A DNA stretch of 6,534 bases from Verrucomicrobiota bacterium (lineage in GTDB: Bacteria > Chlamydiota > Chlamydiia > Chlamydiales > JAEYWL01): NCBI GenBank assembly GCA_023428915.1, contig JAEYWL010000015.1, positions 1 through 6,534 on the forward strand, in the 5' to 3' direction. Shown piece by piece: positions 1 through 5,679 of the stretch. A model generated the notes under the pieces. That model worked only from the letters and a program-made list of their open reading frames with translations, did no database searches and was not told the DNA's origin. A program made the position numbers and the translations under genes. Each line of letters starts with the position of its first letter. The stretch's first letter is position 1.

Positions 1-1598
1 CCGTAAAACTGTATGGGGCCGGGTGTGAGGTAGTCGTCAGCCAGCTCCCAACCCTGGCGCTGCTTGGAAAAATGCTGAAACATCTTGCCGCCAAGGTCGA
101 CCAAGGCCTTTTTTATGACGGGCTTAGGCTTGCCGTGGCGCACTTCGATATTCATTAAAGGCACTAGAGGGATGCCTGCAGGCTGCCATGCGGCAACGGG
201 CTTGCTCAAATTTTGTACGCAGCTCATATAGCCGGTTTTCTGGGAGTTTACTAAGGAAGCTGCCACGAGGCCAAGCGAATAGCAATACTGGCTGTCAAAA
301 TTAGTGGGCAAGCCTGAGCGTCCTTCATAGCCGCAAAAATGGGGCTGAGCGCTAAATTTGCCGCTATACTTGCCTGCTTTTTTACGCGCCTGCAATTCTT
401 GCCTTACTGTTTCAATGAATAGCCGTTCTGTTTCAATTTTTGACACCTGCACGTTGCCATGAGGATCCCTTTCCAACAGCAATTGCTGCCGAATCTCCGC
501 CGGTATAGCACTAAAGGCTTGCTTTGAGGATTCGCTTAATTGTTTTTGAATAAACTCTTCTTTTTCATTTTGATGGGAAAGAGCACTCCATTGCTTCTCG
601 ACAGAGCTGCCTGGTGCTAATAAGTGGTTAAGTTCTGAAATAAGGGCCTTAAATTCAGGCACAAACTCTACAATGCCTTCAGGAATTAAAATAATTCCAT
701 AATCTTTCCCTTGTTCTGCGCGCTTGCAGATAAGATCGGCAATTTGAGAGGTGATGCCGCTTAGCTTAGCTTGTTTATGTTCAATCTCTTCTCCTATAAG
801 CGCTAAATTAGGCTGCGTTTGCAGAGCGCATTCTAAGGCTATATGGGAAGCCGAGCGGCCCATGAGCTTGATGAAGTAATAGTATTTTTTAGCAGAAAGG
901 GCATCTCTGGCTATATTGCCAATGATTTCAGCATAGATTTTACAAGCGGTATCAAAACCGAAGGAAATTTCAATCTCCTTGCTGCGCAGATCCCCGTCAA
1001 TTGTTTTTGGCACTCCGACTACAGTGCAAGCCGATCCCTTGCTCTGCAAATATTCAGCCAGCAGCGCTGCATTTGTATTGGAATCATCGCCGCCAATCAC
1101 CACTAGCCCGTCGAGCTGCAATTCTGAAATAGTTTTTTCGGCAGCGGCAAATTGCTCAGGGGTTTCTATTTTATCGCGGCCTGAACCGATAATATCAAAT
1201 CCGCCTTGATTGCGATAGGGTTGTAGCAGCTCTTGAGATATTTCTTGCCGCTTGTTTTGCATAATTCCTTTAGGTCCGCCGCTAAAACCAATAAGCTTGG
1301 AATCCGGATTAATCTGCTTTATCCCGTCAAATACCCCTGAAATTACATTATGCCCTCCAGGCGCCTGTCCGCCAGATAATACAACGCCTACTTTCAATGC
1401 CCGCGCTGTTTTCGCTTCAGCTGTTTTTGGAGTGATCGAAACGGTTTTAAGATGGGGAAAAAGCTCTTGCAACTCTGCAGCAGCAGCCTGTGCATTGCCT
1501 TGCCCTTGCCAATCTAATACTGCGATGTTTTCTAAAACGGAAGGGGTTTTAGGTAGAAATTTTTCCCGTTCTTTCTGCAGCGGTGTAGCTTTGCCCAT
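1..1598 (-). CDS. pfp: Pyrophosphate--fructose-6-phosphate 1-phosphotransferase (PPi-dependent phosphofructokinase), C-terminus cut by window edge
   Basis: This cytoplasmic enzyme reversibly phosphorylates fructose 6-phosphate to fructose 1,6-bisphosphate, using pyrophosphate as donor. I translated it from the ATG at 1598; 532 full codons are open to the left edge. Visible motifs are SGGQAPGGHNVI (about residues 75-86, phosphate-binding loop), GGDDSNTNA (169-177), VPKTIDGDL (196-204, with catalytic Asp201), MGRSASH (246-252) and IPEGIVEFVPE further on. In this family an Asp in GGDDS (Gly in ATP-dependent enzymes) and the Lys in PKTID mark PPi rather than ATP use. The last visible residues, PGPIQFY, resemble the very C-terminus of plant beta-subunit and chlamydial proteins of roughly 550 residues, so I infer only about 15-20 residues are missing. 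It is the long, plant-beta-like class also found in spirochaetes and Chlamydiae, where it is often labelled pfkA. It lies 7 nt after the hydrolase gene and is very likely co-transcribed with it. Long plus-strand reading frames inside it are antisense shadows. Confidence 0.95.
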   Translation of the reverse strand, partial: MGKATPLQKEREKFLPKTPSVLENIAVLDWQGQGNAQAAAAELQELFPHLKTVSITPKTAEAKTARALKVGVVLSGGQAPGGHNVISGVFDGIKQINPDSKLIGFSGGPKGIMQNKRQEISQELLQPYRNQGGFDIIGSGRDKIETPEQFAAAEKTISELQLDGLVVIGGDDSNTNAALLAEYLQSKGSACTVVGVPKTIDGDLRSKEIEISFGFDTACKIYAEIIGNIARDALSAKKYYYFIKLMGRSASHIALECALQTQPNLALIGEEIEHKQAKLSGITSQIADLICKRAEQGKDYGIILIPEGIVEFVPEFKALISELNHLLAPGSSVEKQWSALSHQNEKEEFIQKQLSESSKQAFSAIPAEIRQQLLLERDPHGNVQVSKIETERLFIETVRQELQARKKAGKYSGKFSAQPHFCGYEGRSGLPTNFDSQYCYSLGLVAASLVNSQKTGYMSCVQNLSKPVAAWQPAGIPLVPLMNIEVRHGKPKPVIKKALVDLGGKMFQHFSKQRQGWELADDYLTPGPIQFY

Positions 1599-1602
1599 AT
1601 AG

Positions 1603-1608
1603 TCCCTA
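1603..1608 (-). promoter_or_regulatory. Ribosome binding site of the phosphofructokinase gene, overlapping the upstream stop codon
   Basis: The minus strand reads TAGGGA followed by CTAT and then ATG. The TAG is the hydrolase stop codon, and AGGGA is a Shine-Dalgarno-like stretch 4 nt before the phosphofructokinase ATG at 1598. Sharing stop and ribosome binding site suggests translational coupling of the two genes and supports the chosen start. Confidence 0.6.
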
Positions 1609-2403
1609 TTCTAATGTTCGTTTAAACCAGGTAGAAGTATCCAAAATAGCCTGTGTGCGTTCTTCAAGATGAGAAAAATCATGGTCAGTGTTTGGCAGCC
1701 GCAGCATAATAGTCTCTGCAAGTGCTTTTTGACGGTGTTCACTGTAATAGTCGGAATGGGAAACGTCGATGACTTTATCCCTTTCCCCATGAATATGCAG
1801 CAAAGGAATGTCTTTTAATCTGGTCAAATGCTTTTCTAATTCCAGCTCGAAAAACTGCAGCAAAAACTTCTCATTTACGGGATTGCCGTCAAACTGCAGA
1901 AGTTTTGAGCGCATTTTTACATCTTTTAAGGCATCTTGAGAATTAAGCCAGGCTTGCTTCCAGGGAATGGCATGAAAGGCAGGGGCCCAAAGGGCAATCG
2001 ATTTAAATATGCTCTTTCTTTCAGCCGCCAAAATCGCCACTACACCGCCAAATGAGCGTCCAAAAATACCCAATCTTTTCGTGTCGATGCCCTTGTGATT
2101 TTTTAGATAGTCGGCTGCAATTAAGGCGTCTGCTAATTCCCCTTCTATTGTCATGTTTTCAAACGACCCTTCACTATCGCCGGAGCCTCTGAAATCAAAA
2201 CGAAAAGAAGCTATGCCCAATTTTGCCAAGCTCTCAGACAGATGCACGTATAAGCGATTTTTCCCGACCTTATGACCGGCGTAGCCATGACAGATAAGCA
2301 CTGCCGGCACATCGCGTGAAACTGCCGGCCTATGGAATATGCCAAAAATTTTCTCTCCACGGCATTCTATTTCAACTGAATGTCTCTCTTCAAATTTATC
2401 CAT
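1606..2403 (-). CDS. Alpha/beta hydrolase (serine hydrolase family, CT206-like by context)
   Basis: This 265-residue protein has no signal peptide and is probably a cytoplasmic esterase, acyl hydrolase or peptidase-like enzyme; the substrate cannot be read from the sequence. It shows a complete alpha/beta-hydrolase core. There is an HG oxyanion motif at His39-Gly40 (HGYAGHK) and a DFRGSGDSEG segment at 70-79 after strand 4. The nucleophile elbow GRSFGG has Ser117. The predicted acid is Asp209 in HGERD and the catalytic His is His241 in NTDHDF. Residues 140-195 form the variable cap region. The start at 2403 has AAGGA 6 nt upstream and begins just before the conserved N-terminal strand. It is first gene of an operon with the PPi-phosphofructokinase. 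In C. trachomatis I remember a similar hydrolase (CT206, once called a predicted acyltransferase) sitting between two phosphofructokinase genes, so the linkage is old, but its reason is unknown. The family assignment is firm; the function is not. Confidence 0.9.
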   Translation of the reverse strand: MDKFEERHSVEIECRGEKIFGIFHRPAVSRDVPAVLICHGYAGHKVGKNRLYVHLSESLAKLGIASFRFDFRGSGDSEGSFENMTIEGELADALIAADYLKNHKGIDTKRLGIFGRSFGGVVAILAAERKSIFKSIALWAPAFHAIPWKQAWLNSQDALKDVKMRSKLLQFDGNPVNEKFLLQFFELELEKHLTRLKDIPLLHIHGERDKVIDVSHSDYYSEHRQKALAETIMLRLPNTDHDFSHLEERTQAILDTSTWFKRTLE

Positions 2404-2409
2404 AAGAAA

Positions 2410-2414
2410 TCCTT
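2410..2414 (-). promoter_or_regulatory. Shine-Dalgarno of the hydrolase gene
   Basis: AAGGA on the minus strand lies 6 nt before the ATG at 2403. It is the best ribosome binding site in the spacer and fixes the hydrolase start. Confidence 0.65.
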
Positions 2415-2421
2415 AATTAAG
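2412..2421. repeat. 10-bp perfect palindrome CTTAATTAAG at the predicted transcription start
   Basis: CTTAATTAAG is identical on both strands. It overlaps the predicted transcription start of the hydrolase operon and part of its Shine-Dalgarno. A second perfect palindrome, GAAATTTC, lies at 2434-2441, between the predicted -35 and -10 boxes. Either could be an operator, but the spacer is AT-rich and such short palindromes can arise by chance. Confidence 0.35.
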
Positions 2422-2424
2422 AAC

Positions 2425-2453
2425 AATCTAATTGAAATTTCTCGATTTGTAAA
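2425..2453 (-). promoter_or_regulatory. Predicted sigma70-type promoter of the hydrolase-phosphofructokinase operon
   Basis: On the minus strand TTTACA (2453-2448, 5 of 6 matches to TTGACA) is followed after exactly 17 nt by TAGATT (2430-2425, 4 of 6 matches to TATAAT). Transcription would start near 2418, leaving a leader of about 15 nt that holds the AAGGA ribosome binding site. This is a pattern match only, but spacing, strand and position all fit. Confidence 0.5.
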
Positions 2454-2460
2454 TCCCAAT

Positions 2461-2470
2461 TATCTATATA
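2461..2470 (+). promoter_or_regulatory. Possible -10 region for the plus-strand secreted-protein gene
   Basis: TATCTATATA immediately precedes the plus-strand gene and could supply a -10 box. TTGAAA at 2432-2437 resembles a -35 box, but the spacing to TATCTA is 23 nt, which is too long for a standard promoter. If the -10 is real, transcription would start within a few bases of the ATG at 2478 and the message would be nearly leaderless. Confidence 0.25.
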
Positions 2471-2477
2471 TGGCCCT

Positions 2478-3125
2478 ATGAAAACATTATTTTTTTGCTT
2501 ATTATGCGCCTTTTCCCAGTTACAGGCTTTGCCTATAACTGAACCGCCATTGTATGGTCCCCAGAATGCTACTGTTAATCTGCTTGATCCCCCATCAGCT
2601 ACGCCGCTAAAGATCCATTGGGCATATATCCCAGCCAAAATAAAAAATTTTGAGAATCCTCCCTTCTATGAAATAGTCCCAAATAATGAGCAGCTTTTCA
2701 AAGATGAAACTAAGCTAACAGCCTTCAGTCCTCAACAAGTAAATACCGTTTCTAAATCCCCTTTAAGTTGGTATGCGATTTCTCTTACCCTCCCTAATCA
2801 AATTGACAACTTGGAAGTGCAAAACTTGCTAATAGTGCTCAACCTGGAAGTAGACGATTTTGCGGAAATTTGGGTAAACGGCAAGCAGGCGATCAAGCCC
2901 GGGCACCAGATTTTTTCCGGCTGCAGTCTCACCAACCGTGTAGTGATTGCAAATCAAGCAAAAGCAGGCGACATCCTGCAAATTGCCATTTTTGCGGTAA
3001 AGGGACCCTTATCAAAGCCTGATCCTTCAGAAGGACCTAAGATTCATACTGCCACCCTAGAGCTCTATAAGATTCCCACCTTCGCCGAGTCAGTGAATAC
3101 CTACCACTACGGCGATGACGAATAA
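2478..3125 (+). CDS. Putative secreted protein with a galactose-binding-like (jelly-roll) domain, similar to the N-terminal part of some SMP-30/gluconolactonase-type proteins
   Basis: This 215-residue protein has a clear signal peptide: MK, then a hydrophobic stretch to about residue 16, with likely cleavage after LQA at 17. No lipobox is apparent, so it should be exported and soluble. Residues about 95-200 look like a beta-sandwich domain of the sort found in glycoside hydrolases and beside some gluconolactonases. Landmarks are SWYAISLTLP (97-106), VDDFAEIWVNGK (125-136), NRVVI (153-157), GDILQIAIFAVKGPLS (164-179) and ATLELYK (192-198). From memory, proteins with this pattern often continue into an SMP-30/gluconolactonase beta-propeller. 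Here the protein stops about 15 residues after the domain and the next DNA is antisense to aroDE, so no propeller is encoded. It is transcribed alone, divergently from the hydrolase, and overlaps the aroDE 3' end by 19 bp. No Shine-Dalgarno precedes the ATG; the start is chosen because it gives an intact signal peptide. The gene is convincing; the function is unknown. Confidence 0.75.
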   Translation: MKTLFFCLLCAFSQLQALPITEPPLYGPQNATVNLLDPPSATPLKIHWAYIPAKIKNFENPPFYEIVPNNEQLFKDETKLTAFSPQQVNTVSKSPLSWYAISLTLPNQIDNLEVQNLLIVLNLEVDDFAEIWVNGKQAIKPGHQIFSGCSLTNRVVIANQAKAGDILQIAIFAVKGPLSKPDPSEGPKIHTATLELYKIPTFAESVNTYHYGDDE

Positions 3126-4585
3126 ATGAAAGGAAAAACAAATGTTTTGAGCGCCTTTAGGACAGCTGCTTTAAGGGCCCGTAGATGACTGGGGTTGTTT
3201 CCAAACCAGAGGTTGAATTGGCCTGCAGCCTGGTGAGTGAACATCTCATAGCCATAGATGAGCTTACAGCCAGCTTGTTGGGCTTGGGCTAAAAAAGGCG
3301 TGAGTACAGGCAGCGTACTGATGTCCATGGCATATTGGGCATGGGCCAGGTCTTGCATGGGAATTTGCGGGTCTACTGGAGTGCAGTTGATCAATAGATC
3401 AAAGGGGCCTTTTTGGCTGATTTCACCTAAATCACAAGCTTGGCAATTAAGGTTTTGCGCTAACTGTGCGGCGCGCTCCGGCGTGCGGTTAAAAACAGTA
3501 ACTTGAGCTCCCCTTCGGACAGCTTCGTAAGCAATGGCTTTAGCCGCTCCGCCGGCTCCAATCATTCCAATTTTTTTTCCAAAGATGGGAACATGTTCTT
3601 CTATGGCATTTAAAGCTCCCGTCCCGTCGGTATTGTAGCCGGTTATCCTGCCTTGCTCAATACGGAGCGTATTAACCGCTCCTATGCGTGCGGCATCAGG
3701 GTCGACGGCTTGCAAAAATGGTATAATTTGCTCTTTCAAAGGCATAGTGACGCTTAAGCCGCAAAAATATGCATTTCGAAGTTTACAGCAAAACTCTTCG
3801 AGCTCGGCAGCTGGCACTCGCATTTTTACATAAACTGCATCTTGCTGCAAATGGTCAAATGCCAAATTATGGCTCTTATGGCTTATGCTGCGGGTAATCG
3901 GATCTCCAATAAGGCCATACAAAGCGGTATTAGAACCAATTGCTTCCCACCGATAAGTTTGGAACAAGTCTTTTACTGCAACTTGTCCTGGGGCTGCTAT
4001 TACGCCTTCTTTCCCAGCTGTGCAAAATGACAGCGGATGGTTGAATTTTTTCGCCGCAATTCTCGCTGCAGCCCCATGCTCGCCCATCCCTATATGAATA
4101 CGATCGGATTGCTGTGCCATTAAAGACATTAGGCTTAAGCTATCCGAGCTGCGGCAGGTCATGCAGGCTGCTTTATAAAGAACATTCTCCATTTTGGGAA
4201 AAATATTTTCCGGCACTGTCATATTTTCAAAGTTATGATAGGAAACAAGGATCTTCGTATTTGGGGATAGCTTGGCAAGATTCATCACTTCCGCTTCCGG
4301 CAAATGGTATTCTACATCAAGATATTGGGGATTTAAGCGAATAAGCTGCCTTAAGAAAAGCGCATATTCCGCAGCGCTTACTCTTCCACCTCCTCCTTGG
4401 GCCTGGGTACGAAAAGTGAGAACTAACGGTCCTGCAACAATGGTTTGCAAACGGGAAATGGTTTCTAAAGAGCGCTCTTCTAGTAAATCGACCCTCAGCT
4501 CTACAGCGCATCTATAAGTATTTGCGGTTTCAATTTGCGCTTTTGCTTGTCCTATCGTCGGGCCTGCAACACTCACACATAGCAT
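3107..4585 (-). CDS. aroDE: Bifunctional 3-dehydroquinate dehydratase (type I) / shikimate dehydrogenase
   Basis: This 492-residue fusion catalyses shikimate-pathway steps 3 and 4. The N-terminal half (about 1-212) is a type I dehydroquinase. It carries ELRVD (Glu29, Arg31), FRTQAQGG (58-65), SYHNFE with the base His117, Schiff-base Lys138 in YKAACM, MGEHG (167-171) with Arg175, and APGQ (198-201). The C-terminal half (about 220-490) is NADP-dependent shikimate dehydrogenase. It carries the shikimate-binding pair Ser233 and Ser235, SVTMPLK with catalytic Lys284, AVNT (Asn305), NTDG with Asp320, the Rossmann loop GAGGAAKA (343-350), NRT at 366-368 typical of NADP use, and INCTP (399-403). SVT in place of the usual NVT is also what I remember in plant fusions. 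The DISTLP segment (421-426) departs from the usual DxxYxP form. All key catalytic residues are present. The ATG shares one base with the aroC stop (TAATG), implying translational coupling. The last five codons overlap the convergent plus-strand gene. Confidence 0.97.
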   Translation of the reverse strand: MLCVSVAGPTIGQAKAQIETANTYRCAVELRVDLLEERSLETISRLQTIVAGPLVLTFRTQAQGGGGRVSAAEYALFLRQLIRLNPQYLDVEYHLPEAEVMNLAKLSPNTKILVSYHNFENMTVPENIFPKMENVLYKAACMTCRSSDSLSLMSLMAQQSDRIHIGMGEHGAAARIAAKKFNHPLSFCTAGKEGVIAAPGQVAVKDLFQTYRWEAIGSNTALYGLIGDPITRSISHKSHNLAFDHLQQDAVYVKMRVPAAELEEFCCKLRNAYFCGLSVTMPLKEQIIPFLQAVDPDAARIGAVNTLRIEQGRITGYNTDGTGALNAIEEHVPIFGKKIGMIGAGGAAKAIAYEAVRRGAQVTVFNRTPERAAQLAQNLNCQACDLGEISQKGPFDLLINCTPVDPQIPMQDLAHAQYAMDISTLPVLTPFLAQAQQAGCKLIYGYEMFTHQAAGQFNLWFGNNPSHLRALKAAVLKALKTFVFPFIYSSSP

Positions 4586-5679
4586 TATAACACCCTGGCG
4601 CCTCGATTTGCCAGTAATGCATCTGCTAAAGCCAGCGCTGCCATACCCTCAACTACAGCTACAGCGCGAATAGCTACGCACGGATCATGCCTTGAGCCTT
4701 CCGGCAAATTATATGCGGCTTTTTCACCTTCTATAGTCAAGGTGTCCTGTGTTTTGCGGATGCTGGATGCCGGCTTGAATGCCACTCTTCCACGAAGGGG
4801 CATGCCCGTGGTAATTCCAGCCAATATGCCGCCTGCATTGTTGCTGGTGCATCTAATATTATCCCCTTGTTTTTCAAAGCGATCATTATGTTCGGACCCG
4901 TACATGGCAGCTGATCTAAACCCGGAACCTATTTCAAAACCTTTGCTGGCAGGGATACTGAGCATCGCTTTTGCTAAAGCCGCCTCTAATTTTTCATATA
5001 TGGGGTCTCCAAGGCCTGCTGGCAATGAGGTAGTGGCAAATTCCACTATGCCGCCGATTGAATCTCCAGCTTGTTTTGCCTGTTCAATCACTGCTATCAT
5101 TTGCTCAGCCGCCTGAGGCTCGGGACAAAATATAGGGCTGCCGCGTGTTTTGGTACGCAACTCCACGAACTCGACATCGGCAATTTGTGCCTGAACTTCA
5201 CCTGCAGCCACTAAATAAGCAATTACCTGGATCGATGCCGTCTCAAGCAATTTCTTAGCCACTGCACCAGCCGCCACCCTTGCCGCTGTTTCCCGGGCTG
5301 AGGAACGCCCTCCCCCTCTATGGTCAAATAGGCCATATTTAGCGAGGTAGGTATGATTGGCATGTCCAGGGCGCAACAGATGTTTAATGGGTTCATATTT
5401 ACTTGAATCGGCATCTTTATTGGGGATCACAATACAGATCGGCGCACCTGTTGTCACTCCCTCAAATACTCCTGAAAGGATCTCGCATTGATCAGGCTCT
5501 TTTCTTGGCGAAGTAAATGGGGTTTTGCCAGGGGCTCGCAAGGCAAGCGCCTGGTCAATTTCGGTTTCGCACAAAGGCAAGCCAGCGGGGCATCCGTCAA
5601 TAACAACCCCGACAGCCTTGCCATGGGACTCTCCAAATGTAGTAATCCTAAAAAAATTGCCAAATGAGTTACTGGCCAT
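4585..5679 (-). CDS. aroC: Chorismate synthase
   Basis: This FMN-dependent enzyme performs the last shikimate-pathway step, the trans-1,4 elimination of phosphate from EPSP to give chorismate. The 364-residue length is normal for the long bacterial form. The N-terminus aligns with the usual start (MASNSFGNFFRITTFGESHG, conserved His19). The other signatures are all present: EPDQ..ILSGVFEG (61-74), RPGHANHTYLAKYG, GGGRSSARETAARVAAGA, and SRHDPCVAIRAVAVVEGM near the C-terminus. In the substrate loop the common RRRPG is LRAPG (47-51). Arg48, which I align to the EPSP-contacting Arg of the solved family structures, is kept, so activity is expected. The gene starts inside aroK (11-nt overlap), uses a strong Shine-Dalgarno located in aroK, and ends one base into the aroDE start codon. 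It is the third of four genes in the aro operon. Confidence 0.97.
   Translation of the reverse strand: MASNSFGNFFRITTFGESHGKAVGVVIDGCPAGLPLCETEIDQALALRAPGKTPFTSPRKEPDQCEILSGVFEGVTTGAPICIVIPNKDADSSKYEPIKHLLRPGHANHTYLAKYGLFDHRGGGRSSARETAARVAAGAVAKKLLETASIQVIAYLVAAGEVQAQIADVEFVELRTKTRGSPIFCPEPQAAEQMIAVIEQAKQAGDSIGGIVEFATTSLPAGLGDPIYEKLEAALAKAMLSIPASKGFEIGSGFRSAAMYGSEHNDRFEKQGDNIRCTSNNAGGILAGITTGMPLRGRVAFKPASSIRKTQDTLTIEGEKAAYNLPEGSRHDPCVAIRAVAVVEGMAALALADALLANRGARVL

Noticed and set aside
1252..1602. Plus-strand open frame of 116 codons opposite the phosphofructokinase gene, and similar ones at 843-1106 and 979-1209
   Set aside because: The minus strand encodes a continuous, motif-complete phosphofructokinase through this region. 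The plus-strand peptides have no recognisable domain and are antisense shadows.
2417..2638. Minus-strand 73-codon frame across the divergent spacer
   Set aside because: It runs antisense through the signal peptide of the plus-strand gene and through the predicted promoter, with no ribosome site or recognisable domain.
3135..3148. Inverted repeat AAAACA-AA-TGTTTT just past the plus-strand gene, as a possible terminator
   Set aside because: The stem is pure A/T but for one C-G pair and the loop is 2 nt, so it would not form a stable hairpin. It also lies within aroDE coding sequence.
4742..5116. Plus-strand open frame of 124 codons opposite aroC
   Set aside because: It lies wholly within conserved chorismate synthase sequence on the other strand and shows no family signature.
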